Positions 46,415 through 53,934 of a stretch of 64,000 nucleotides of DNA are shown piece by piece. The stretch spans positions 62,001 through 126,000 of the forward strand of contig NZ_CABIKG010000001.1 in the NCBI RefSeq assembly GCF_902196125.1, read 5' to 3'. A model generated the notes under the pieces. It saw only the letters and a program-made list of their open reading frames with translations. It did no database searches and was not told the DNA's origin. Source of the DNA: Helicobacter suis. GTDB lineage: Bacteria > Campylobacterota > Campylobacteria > Campylobacterales > Helicobacteraceae. Position 1 is the first letter of the stretch, and every line of letters begins with the position of its first letter. The position numbers and the translations under genes are program-made.

Positions 46415-46590
46415 TTGACATACTCCCCGCGCTCAAAGCTAGGGAATTCTGGAATCATCAAGGTTTGCCCGCTAGACGGGTCTTACAGCCTCTACTCCAA
46501 GAGTTGATGCCCCAACTCTATGGCGGACATTATAACACAAAAAACGCCTTAATCCGCTTAGCTAAAGCTAGGGGCTTTACGGCGCAATTG
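46415..46590 (-). mobile_element. IS608-type non-autonomous mini-element, copy E (176 bp)
   Basis: On the reverse strand: TTAC at 46594-46591, left guide AAAG before CCCCTAGCTTTAGCTAAGCG, TATAAT, GAGTTG-loop-CAACTC, CCCG-loop-CGGG, TTGATGATTCC, right guide GAAT before TCCCTAGCTTTGAGCGCGGGG, end GTATGTCAA. Its interior is nearly identical to copy B. Inserted immediately upstream of the comB4-like promoter. Confidence 0.84.
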
Positions 46591-46635
46591 GTAAGAATTG
46601 CTCCCGGAAGGGAGCTAGTAAACTACGCGTAAAAG

Positions 46636-47226
46636 TTAGAAGGTAAAGACATAATTCACATACCAAGCATAGCGCCTCATCATAGTAACACCATGAGGAA
46701 ACTTCTGAGGAACCATAGGGAATTTAATACCTGCTTGGATAGCGGAGCGATCGCCAATACGGATACGGCCACCTACATTAAAGAGGAATTGAAAACCGGT
46801 GTGGGTATAGCCGTTAAAATCCCAAGTATTACCCGCAAGCTGGATACCACTCACCAGACCCATAGAAAAAGGACTTGTAGCGATGAAGTTAACAATCATG
46901 TCAGCAGCACCGCCATAAGTGTACATATCCCATTTGTCATTAGAATTAGCGCCCATTCGGGGGGAATTTTGGTAATCAAAGAAGCCATAAATTTGGCCAC
47001 CAAACCATTTATTGACAAACCCAACGCCACCAATTTGTGCCCCTAAACCATAAAGGTGCATACCAGAGGTAAGAGGAGTTCTATATGCATCCCCTCCTGC
47101 TCTACCTTGTTGGTAACCTAGACCTAAGAAAAACCCATTTTTTTCATCTGCTTGGGCTACAGACATGGCACCAACAGCTACCAAACTAGAAAGGGTTAAG
47201 CTCTTAAAAGTGCGCTTGAAACTCAT
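46636..47226 (-). CDS. Helicobacter outer-membrane protein, small barrel
   Basis: 196 aa from ATG 47226 (MSFKRTFKSLTLSSL), with GGAG upstream; the 11 codons before it lack a ribosome site. Signal peptide cleaved near AQA|DEKNG. Strand-like segments NGFFLGLGYQQG, FGGQIYGFFDYQN, FNVGGRIRIGD, and the terminal WYVNYVFTF of Helicobacter barrels. Resembles the Hop/Hor superfamily C-terminal barrel without a large passenger. Ligand unknown. A hairpin plus T run lies in its leader region. Confidence 0.8.
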   Translation of the reverse strand: MSFKRTFKSLTLSSLVAVGAMSVAQADEKNGFFLGLGYQQGRAGGDAYRTPLTSGMHLYGLGAQIGGVGFVNKWFGGQIYGFFDYQNSPRMGANSNDKWDMYTYGGAADMIVNFIATSPFSMGLVSGIQLAGNTWDFNGYTHTGFQFLFNVGGRIRIGDRSAIQAGIKFPMVPQKFPHGVTMMRRYAWYVNYVFTF

Positions 47227-47285
47227 AAAAAACTCCTTAATTTTAAGATAGAAACACATAAGCTAATAGTGTTCCAGATTCTGCT

Positions 47286-47315
47286 TAAAAAAGCATGGAT
47301 CAGATCGTCCATGCT
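47286..47315 (-). terminator. Intrinsic terminator or attenuator upstream of the OMP gene
   Basis: On the reverse strand AGCATGGA, 8-nt loop, TCCATGCT followed directly by TTTTTT. It can end transcription coming from the methyltransferase remnant or purL. If the OMP promoter is further up (TATGTAT near 47335), it would be an attenuator in the OMP leader. The rest of the 260 bp between the OMP start and the remnant has no gene. Confidence 0.7.
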
Positions 47316-47486
47316 GGGCGGACATGGCAAATACATAGTAAACAAAAAGGTTTTTGCTTTTTTGTGTACTTGTACTTTTTAAAGATTTTTCTACCTTTGG
47401 ATTCTCTTTTTAATCCTCTTATGTGTGGCTAAAACGCTTTTAGTGGGTGGGTTGGTGTTTTTTTATAGATCCTCTTTGTTTGAGTG

Positions 47487-47684
47487 CTAATAAAAGTCAT
47501 GTTTTTCTTTGATTTGTATCAAAAAATCGTAGTGCTTTAAAACTTTATTGACATCTGGCATATACTCTAAAATTAACCCAACAGCTAGAGACTTACCCCC
47601 ACCATAGCGCAAGGGGCTTTTAGTGTAACGTTTGTACCGTAGCTTTTGTAAATAAAGACTTTTTAAAAACACGCCCTTTTGCAT
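47487..47684 (-). pseudogene. Remnant of a D12-class DNA adenine methyltransferase
   Basis: 65 codons. KSPLRYGGGKSLAVGLILEY is the N-terminal SAM-binding motif of Dam/D12 N6-adenine methyltransferases (usually PLRYPGGKS; Pro is replaced by Gly here). The catalytic DPPY part and most of the domain are missing. The tail (KHYDFLIQIKEKHDFY) resembles a later helix, which suggests an internal deletion followed by truncation. Not functional. Likely a relic of a lost restriction-modification system. Confidence 0.7.
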
Positions 47685-47744
47685 GGATTAAAAGTACACC
47701 CCTCCACCTAAAGCATGAATGCACAATGCGCCCACAAGACTAGT

Positions 47745-47778
47745 CAGCACAACCTACACCTCAGCACAACCTACACCT
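47745..47778. repeat. Tandem direct repeat, 2 x 17 bp
   Basis: CAGCACAACCTACACCT occurs twice without a gap, in the 154 bp between the methyltransferase remnant and purL. Confidence 0.8.
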
Positions 47779-47838
47779 TCAAAAGCAAGAGCCTATTCAC
47801 AAGGAACATACAACCCCAGCGGTGTTTTTGAATGGATT

Positions 47839-49692
47839 TTAACAAGCTCTAATATGCCCTAATTTAGTGCAACTACCCTTAACTATCTCTAAAAAACTTG
47901 ACTCCTTATCCAAGGGCACTTCCACTAGTATAGCTTGTCTAAAATTTTGTAGGGATTCTATTGGTATATCTAGTACAAAATCTCTTTGAGAAAGCTGTGC
48001 GATTTGAGTCAGGGTGAATAAAAGATCGTCTTTAATCTCTTGCAAACTTGTAATTAAAGAATGCTCTAAAAGTTGGTATAAAATATCCCATAAATGTTTT
48101 TCTTGGATCAGATCAATAGGTTCTAGTTGTTTTGACAAACTCCCCTCTAAATATTGCCCCTGTGTCTTTAAAAGATAGAGCAAACCATCTTGTTGCCATA
48201 GTTTAGGTACGGCTTTAAATTGGCACAAACCTACAGCGACTAAAACTAAAGTAGGCGGGATTTTAAAAACCTTGTTATCTTTATGGGTTTCATTATTTAG
48301 CGATACATTGCCACTCACCACAGGCACTTTTAAAACCTCTTGGCTTTCTATGAGCCCGCCTAACATTTCCTCTAAAACCCATGCGCCCTCATTTTCTACA
48401 CCGGCTAAATTAATCCCATCACTCACACCCAAAATTCTAGCCCCGCCTAATACCAAATCACGGCAGGCACGCACAAAAACGCGTTTGCTATCCTCTCTAG
48501 GGTTTTGAATGCTTAGGGGGGTGGAGCTTGCTAGACTTATAAGAAGGTGGTTGTTAATCTCAGGAATGTATATTTGTTTAGTCTCTAAGCTTTGTTTGGA
48601 GTTTAATAGGTTTTGTGAATGGGGGGTTTGTAAGGGGGCTTTAGCATTAAGAGGTTTTAAAGGGGGGTTAGCTAGTAAAAAGAGGGGCAAAGAGGCACAA
48701 ATCTTACCTTGAAAAGTGGCGATAAAATCTTGTTGCGGGATAATCTGCCCTACTATAGCCCCTTTAAGCCCGTATTTAGCGCTAATTTCTAAAGCCCTGT
48801 GTGCCTCTGTTGGCATGAGAGATAAAAGCATGCGTTCTTGAGTCTCGTTTAATAAAAGCGCTAAAGGCTCTAAAGATTCTTCAAAGGGTACATTATCTAG
48901 CTCTAAGCTCACCCCACAACCCCCTTTAAAGGCTAATTCTGCGCTAGCAGTGGCTAGCCCTCCAGCCCCTAAATCCTGCGCGCCAACAATAGGCAAAGTG
49001 TGATAAATTTGCAAACACGCCTCTATGAGTTTAGCTTGCAATTTGCCCTCACCCTTAGGTACATTTGAATTTGTATTGGCTTCTAAGGCTTGGCTACTCA
49101 TGCGCGCTCCATCTAGCCCCTCAGATTTGCTAGGTTTGCCGATGAGCACTAACAAAGCCCCCTCTTTAGCTTTTGCATGCACTAAGTATCTTTTTTCAAC
49201 CACCCCCAAAGCAAAGGCATTCACTAATACATTGTGTTCAAAATCTTGAGAAAGACCCGTATCAGCGCCCAAATCTTGAATGTGGGTTTCTTTGGCATAA
49301 TTTTGTATGCCCTCTAGGGCTTCTTTTAAATTAGAACAACCATTAGCCCCAAAACGCAAGAAAGACAAACCCGCCACAGGTCTAGCCCCCATGCTTAAAA
49401 CATCGCGCTCAATTCCACCCAAACCCGTAGCCGCGCCCTCTTTTGGATTTAAAAAGCTAGGGTGGTTATGCGATTCAACTTTAAATATAGCTGCAAACCC
49501 CCCGCCAATTTCTACCACCCCCGCATTTTCTACAAAACCTCCCAACTTTTTTAATAAGGCTTTACTGGAGCGATAAGAACAATGTTCGCTCCATAGTGTG
49601 GCAAAAAGGGCTTCTTCTAGCTCATTAGGCGCGCGTTTTAAAGTTTGTGTGATAACACTCAGATCAGATTCACTTAGTGAACTTGCGCTCAT
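47839..49692 (-). CDS. purL: Phosphoribosylformylglycinamidine synthase, PurL subunit
   Basis: Makes FGAM from FGAR in de novo purine synthesis. LWSEHCSYRSSKALLKKL, VESHNHPSFLNPKEGAATG and GIERDVLSMGARPVAG, then VGAQDLGAGGLATASAELA, LNETQERMLL and PVVSGNVSLNNET. 617 aa from ATG 49692 (MSASSLSESDLSV), preceded by AAGGG; shorter than the usual ~730, mainly in the C-terminal half. The start overlaps the periplasmic-protein gene. H. pylori lacks this pathway step, so its presence separates this organism from that species. No other pur gene is seen here; PurS and PurQ would be needed. Confidence 0.92.
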   Translation of the reverse strand: MSASSLSESDLSVITQTLKRAPNELEEALFATLWSEHCSYRSSKALLKKLGGFVENAGVVEIGGGFAAIFKVESHNHPSFLNPKEGAATGLGGIERDVLSMGARPVAGLSFLRFGANGCSNLKEALEGIQNYAKETHIQDLGADTGLSQDFEHNVLVNAFALGVVEKRYLVHAKAKEGALLVLIGKPSKSEGLDGARMSSQALEANTNSNVPKGEGKLQAKLIEACLQIYHTLPIVGAQDLGAGGLATASAELAFKGGCGVSLELDNVPFEESLEPLALLLNETQERMLLSLMPTEAHRALEISAKYGLKGAIVGQIIPQQDFIATFQGKICASLPLFLLANPPLKPLNAKAPLQTPHSQNLLNSKQSLETKQIYIPEINNHLLISLASSTPLSIQNPREDSKRVFVRACRDLVLGGARILGVSDGINLAGVENEGAWVLEEMLGGLIESQEVLKVPVVSGNVSLNNETHKDNKVFKIPPTLVLVAVGLCQFKAVPKLWQQDGLLYLLKTQGQYLEGSLSKQLEPIDLIQEKHLWDILYQLLEHSLITSLQEIKDDLLFTLTQIAQLSQRDFVLDIPIESLQNFRQAILVEVPLDKESSFLEIVKGSCTKLGHIRAC

Positions 49693-50047
49693 AATCACCC
49701 TTATCTGTAACAATCTTAAGTTCAATGAGTTCTGTAGGCTTACATTTGAGGCGGTAGACAATTTTTTGAGAATATTTAAGGCGGTGGTTAAAGAGGGGTT
49801 CTTTTTTGAATTTTTCTTTTAAATCATCGCCTACTTTGCGGACAATGTTACAAGAATTGCCTCTATTGGGGATCACCTTTTTAATCACCACATCTTCATT
49901 ATTAAGCGAAATAATGGTTAAAATCGTGCGATCTAGCACAGTGCCAATCACTTTTCCACCCCGGGGTTTATAAGTGATTTTAAATTGCAAATCAGCAGCC
50001 CCTAAACTAGCACATAAAAGCGCGCTTAAAAAGAGAGTTTTAAACAT
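49670..50047 (-). CDS. Periplasmic protein of unknown function, 125 aa
   Basis: Signal peptide MFKTLFLSALLCASLGAADL with cleavage near GAA. The mature part is basic and beta-rich (LQFKITYKPRGGKVIGTVLD, TILTIISLNNEDVVIKKVI) with two cysteines that could form a disulfide. Sits between the exonuclease gene (8 nt overlap) and purL (23 nt overlap). No family is recognised. Confidence 0.72.
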   Translation of the reverse strand: MFKTLFLSALLCASLGAADLQFKITYKPRGGKVIGTVLDRTILTIISLNNEDVVIKKVIPNRGNSCNIVRKVGDDLKEKFKKEPLFNHRLKYSQKIVYRLKCKPTELIELKIVTDKGDYERKFTK

Positions 50048-50855
50048 GATCTTCCTTTTCTTGGATTTCTTTTTGTAATTCAGCCTCTATAGCTGTTTCA
50101 AACACGGGAGTATAATCCTCTGCGGGTAAATTCTCTTTTAAATCAGATAAGATAGCTAAGTAATTTTCCTTAGGCAAATCGCCCCGACTTAGCATGTATT
50201 TTAGATAAAGCCAATAGGTGTTGAGTACATCGCTTTGGCAATAACTATCAATGCGTTTTAAATCACAAGGTTCTTGGTAGTAAAACTTATAGACTTGATC
50301 CCCACTTAAATCATATTTACCCGGCAAGCCACACATGGCACAGATTCCATCAAGCTTAAATTTAATCCCACTAAAATGCCCTAAACTATCTAGTAAATCT
50401 ACATGGAATGTTTCGCAGTAGCGGTAGCGGTAATTTTTATACTTATCTTTCTTTTCTTGTTCATAAAAAGAGGGCACGCTGAGGTTAAAAGCTAAAGCCT
50501 TGAGTAATAAAAGAGGCATGTCAAACTGGCGGCCATTAAAGGTTACTAGCTTAGGTTTGTCTTTATTAAAAAAGCTAAAAAAATCAGCTACCAAAGTTTT
50601 TTCATCATTACAGCCCTTACCAAAATTACCCACTTTTCCAAAATTACCCCGTTCATCAGCAATTACGCTAGCAATAGAGACGATTTTATGCAAATGCAGG
50701 GGCAAAAAGGTGCTTTTATAGTGCTCTTCATGCCATGCAAAAACATTTTGACAAATTTCTATAGGATCTTGTGTGTCTTTGCACAGATCCGGATAGTGTT
50801 GTTTAACCAGTGCTAGATTAGGCACGGTTTCAATATCTAGTACGCATAAACGCAT
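50040..50855 (-). CDS. Predicted 3'-5' exonuclease, PolB-like DEDD family
   Basis: RNase H-fold exonuclease. ExoI motif LCVLDIETVPNLALV (D and E), ExoII VTFNGRQFDMPLL (D), ExoIII region YCQSDVLNTYWLYL (D). 271 aa from ATG 50855. Matches the DNA polymerase B-like exonuclease family found in epsilonproteobacteria. Role in DNA repair or RNA turnover not established. First gene of a three-gene reverse-strand run ending in purL. Confidence 0.84.
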   Translation of the reverse strand: MRLCVLDIETVPNLALVKQHYPDLCKDTQDPIEICQNVFAWHEEHYKSTFLPLHLHKIVSIASVIADERGNFGKVGNFGKGCNDEKTLVADFFSFFNKDKPKLVTFNGRQFDMPLLLLKALAFNLSVPSFYEQEKKDKYKNYRYRYCETFHVDLLDSLGHFSGIKFKLDGICAMCGLPGKYDLSGDQVYKFYYQEPCDLKRIDSYCQSDVLNTYWLYLKYMLSRGDLPKENYLAILSDLKENLPAEDYTPVFETAIEAELQKEIQEKEDHV

Positions 50856-50921
50856 CACCGCCCTTTTAAGTTAGCTTGTATTAGAATGGGCATTTTAAAA
50901 TTTTTGAGCTTAAGGACTTGC

Positions 50922-52307
50922 ATGGTTGTTACGCGTTTTGCCCCCTCCCCTACTGGGCATTTACACATCGGCGGATTAAGAACGGCTTTGTTTAACTACC
51001 TTTATGCTAAGAGTTGTGGCGGGAAGTTTTATTTACGCATTGAGGATACGGATTTAGATCGCAATGTAAAAGAGGCAACAGAGGCGATTTTAAAAGCCTT
51101 TGAGTGGGTGGGGCTTAAAGCTGATGGGGAGATTCTTTATCAATCTAAACGCTTAGAAATTTATCAGCGCTACATTAAACAATTACTAGATGAGGGCAAG
51201 GCTTATTATTGTTACATGCAAAAAGAAGAGTTAGAGGCTTTAAGAGAGGAGCAAAAAGCTAGAGGGGAGACTCCTAGATATGATCGGCGTTACCGCGATT
51301 TTAAGGGTACACCCCCTGCAAATAAAAAACCTGTTGTGCGCATTAAAGCCCCCTTAGAGGGTGAAATTATCTTTCATGATGGGATTAAAGGGGAGATGCG
51401 TATACAAGCAAAAGAATTAGATGACTTTGTAATTGCAAGGTCTAATGGAGTGCCGACTTATAATTTTGTAGTTACTGTTGATGATGCGCTAATGGGAATA
51501 AGCGCTGTAATTCGTGGAGACGATCACCTCAGTAACACCCCTAAACAAATTTTGATCTATCAGGCGTTAGGTTTTACACTCCCAGATTTTTACCATGTGC
51601 CCATGATTTTAAACGAGCAAGGGCATAAGATGAGTAAGCGCGATGGGGCGATGGGGGTGATGGATTATAAAAAATTAGGCTATCTTAAAGAGGCGTTATT
51701 AAATTTTTTAGTGCGGCTTGGCTGGAGTTATGAAGATCAAGAAATTTTTAGCATGCAAGAGATGTTAGAGTGTTTCAAGCCAGAGGATTTAAACAGCGCG
51801 CCAAGTTGTTTTAGTTTGCATAAATTAGATTGGCTTAATGCCCACTATCTTAAAGAAACCCCTAGCGCTAAACTTAACACTTTGCTAGAGGATTTTAGTT
51901 TGCCCCCAATTTTTAAGGATTTAAGTACGCCCCAAAAAGACACTTTATTAAACGAATTAAAATTAAGATGCCACACCCTTAAAGAAATGGTAACTAAAAT
52001 AGCCCAAGTACTTATTCCCCCTACTAACTACGCATTAGATAAACTCAAAAACTTAGATCAAGCCTGCGCTGTACTCACAAAGCTTCATTCTGAATTTAGC
52101 CCCGCTATATTTGCTAGCCTAGAAACACTTGATTCATTCTTACACCACTTTATGCAAGAGAACAACCTCAAGCCCGGGGCTGTAATGTTGCCTATACGCA
52201 TCGCGCTTTTAGGAGAGCCCGGAGGCATTGGGGTTAAAGAGACACTTTTTATTTTAGGATTAAAGGAAAGCCAAAGCCGCATAGCGGCCTTTTCAAACAA
52301 CCTTTAG
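50922..52307 (+). CDS. gltX: Glutamyl-tRNA synthetase (GltX1)
   Basis: Class I aminoacyl-tRNA synthetase. RFAPSPTGHLHIGGLRTALF (HIGH motif) at the N-terminus, FYHVPMILNEQGHKMSKRDG with the KMSKR loop near 245. 461 aa from ATG 50922 (MVVTRFAPSPTG) after AAGGA; 12 extra codons upstream lack support. Equivalent to HP0476. Helicobacter has two GltX enzymes; the KMSKRDGA form is the one charging tRNA-Glu. Overlaps the convergent OMP gene by 4 nt. Confidence 0.93.
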   Translation: MVVTRFAPSPTGHLHIGGLRTALFNYLYAKSCGGKFYLRIEDTDLDRNVKEATEAILKAFEWVGLKADGEILYQSKRLEIYQRYIKQLLDEGKAYYCYMQKEELEALREEQKARGETPRYDRRYRDFKGTPPANKKPVVRIKAPLEGEIIFHDGIKGEMRIQAKELDDFVIARSNGVPTYNFVVTVDDALMGISAVIRGDDHLSNTPKQILIYQALGFTLPDFYHVPMILNEQGHKMSKRDGAMGVMDYKKLGYLKEALLNFLVRLGWSYEDQEIFSMQEMLECFKPEDLNSAPSCFSLHKLDWLNAHYLKETPSAKLNTLLEDFSLPPIFKDLSTPQKDTLLNELKLRCHTLKEMVTKIAQVLIPPTNYALDKLKNLDQACAVLTKLHSEFSPAIFASLETLDSFLHHFMQENNLKPGAVMLPIRIALLGEPGGIGVKETLFILGLKESQSRIAAFSNNL

Positions 52308-53626
52308 TGGTTGTGGCTTCTGACAAAATCTACGAGTTGGCGGGTATCAATACCGATTGTAACGAATTGTTGGAAGGTGGTATACCATGGACCGCCATGT
52401 CCATTCAAGCTATGGGCATTGCCCCCACCAAAGAAGTTAAAGAAGCAGTCAACCCGAGCGCTTAACCATTTGTTTTTGTAAACATAAAAGAGCGCGATTC
52501 GCTCAAAGTTAGGCGCATGGTACCATGGCAAGCCAGTATAGAGCGCACGGCCATAAGTACCATAAAACGCCATTTGAGGTTTATCAGAGAAGTAGTATTT
52601 TTCATAAAGACCAAAGCCTTTATACTGCGCCACAAAGTCAAATTGCCCACCAAAGCTGTTATACCATTGGCTAGGGCCACAATTTACGCCCCGTCGCACG
52701 CAGTAGTGCTCTTGTTCACTCATCGTACCAAAGGAGAAAGAAATTTGATCCATATAAGGCATGAGTCGTTTGAGGCTGGTTTTGATATAGCCATAGTAGT
52801 AGATACGATCTAACACTGTGGGGTTAGAGTACACACCGGGTACACCCCCATCTGGTTTTCCTTGTGCATAAGGATAACCACCGGGCCAAAGTGGGGTATC
52901 ACCAATGGTGGCTGGATCGTCATTACCTCCCCAAGGATAAACACTGCCCATGCTATAGTGGCCGGTGTTGTGGAAAGCCACAACGCGCCCGCCAAAGCTA
53001 AGATAGCCTTTTAAGAAAGACCACTCACTCGCTCCAAAATAAAGCATTTGGTTTAAGTTATAGTGGTTGGCGGCGTATTCTTTGGTACCGGGTTTGCCAA
53101 CATTATTCCAGTTACGGCCTCCATACCAGTCAAGAATAAATTCCGCCCAACCATTCCACCAACGGTTAGGGTTATAAGCCGGTTTAAACTGAAACATCGC
53201 TCCTCGTGCGGTTGGATCTTTAAACCAGAAGAGCTTTTTAAAGGCTGCAAGAGGGTAAGAGGCGATAGAATAAGTTCTTGGGATAATCCCGATATAAGCC
53301 CTAAAATTCTTACCTACATAGCTATAGTGAGCGACTAGACCCCAAGAGTAGGGGAAGTAGCTATAATGGGTGTGCAGGTTTTGGATAAACCATCCGCCAA
53401 ATACGAAAGATTGTCGTTTGGTAAATTGCAAACCTATAGTAGGGATAATCCTATTTTTGAAGTTATCCAAACTATTCCACATAGGGTTATTTTTGCCCGC
53501 CAAGTTATAAGTAAAGCTCATATACTTGAGGTCCCAGACAAAACTAACCGCGTCTAGCCCCGTGCCAAGGCCAGCAGAACACAGCGCGCCAAAAGCCCCG
53601 CATTTTAGCATCTTAAGCATTTGCAC
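52304..53626 (-). CDS. Outer-membrane protein of the Helicobacter Hof type
   Basis: 440 aa. Signal peptide about 1-24 (FGALCSAGLGTGLDA). Rich in aromatic strands (FVFGGWFIQNLHTHYSYFPY, GFGLYEKYYFSD, NKWLSARVDCFFNFF). RAYIGIIPRTYSIA, WAEFILDWYGGRNWNNVG and the ending RQLVDFVRSHNH resemble what I remember of Hof family proteins. It may be a porin, since no adhesin passenger is visible. GTG 53626 is chosen because AGGAG lies at a proper spacing. A likely -10 (TAGAAT) is at 53713-53708. Confidence 0.75.
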   Translation of the reverse strand: MQMLKMLKCGAFGALCSAGLGTGLDAVSFVWDLKYMSFTYNLAGKNNPMWNSLDNFKNRIIPTIGLQFTKRQSFVFGGWFIQNLHTHYSYFPYSWGLVAHYSYVGKNFRAYIGIIPRTYSIASYPLAAFKKLFWFKDPTARGAMFQFKPAYNPNRWWNGWAEFILDWYGGRNWNNVGKPGTKEYAANHYNLNQMLYFGASEWSFLKGYLSFGGRVVAFHNTGHYSMGSVYPWGGNDDPATIGDTPLWPGGYPYAQGKPDGGVPGVYSNPTVLDRIYYYGYIKTSLKRLMPYMDQISFSFGTMSEQEHYCVRRGVNCGPSQWYNSFGGQFDFVAQYKGFGLYEKYYFSDKPQMAFYGTYGRALYTGLPWYHAPNFERIALFYVYKNKWLSARVDCFFNFFGGGNAHSLNGHGGPWYTTFQQFVTIGIDTRQLVDFVRSHNH

Positions 53627-53934
53627 AACAAGACTCCTTGATTATTGGTTTTGGACTTTGTTTTGATTAGTTCAGCAACCTAATCGCTTGTCCGAAGCAG
53701 CAAGAGTATTCTAGGACTTTAAGATAAAAAAAAACTTAAAAAGTTTAGTTTATAATGTTTTTTATCTATTTTAATATCTATTAATCCTACTTTTTGGTTA
53801 GTTTTGGAACAATGAAGGAATTATAAGGAATTATAAGGAATTATAAGGAATTATAAGGAATTATAAGGAATTATTGCGCGCCCGCGCTGTTTTTATGGTT
53901 TTGTATAGATTAACTTCTAGTTGGAGAGTGTGTT
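53627..53934. other. Divergent regulatory region between the Hof-like gene and the fapA-like gene
   Basis: 308 bp without a gene. It holds a reverse-strand TAGAAT (53708-53713) for the OMP gene, an AT-rich centre, a six-unit tandem repeat (53815-53874) and TATAGA (53904-53909) with GGAGAG for the fapA-like gene. Confidence 0.55.
53815..53874. repeat. Tandem repeat, 6 x AAGGAATTAT (10-bp period)
   Basis: Six perfect copies of a 10-bp unit end about 30 bp upstream of the -10 box of the fapA-like gene. The period is close to one DNA turn, so the AT blocks lie on one face of the helix. Copy number could vary by slippage. Confidence 0.92.

Noticed and set aside
46402-46632. Forward frame of 76 codons across copy E
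   Set aside because: Same element-derived peptide as above; no ribosome site and no independent conservation.
46636-47226. Full adhesin of the Hop family
   Set aside because: Only about 196 residues, essentially a barrel; no passenger domain.
53815-53874. CRISPR-like array
   Set aside because: The units are adjacent with no spacers; it is a simple 10-bp tandem repeat. No cas gene is in the window.
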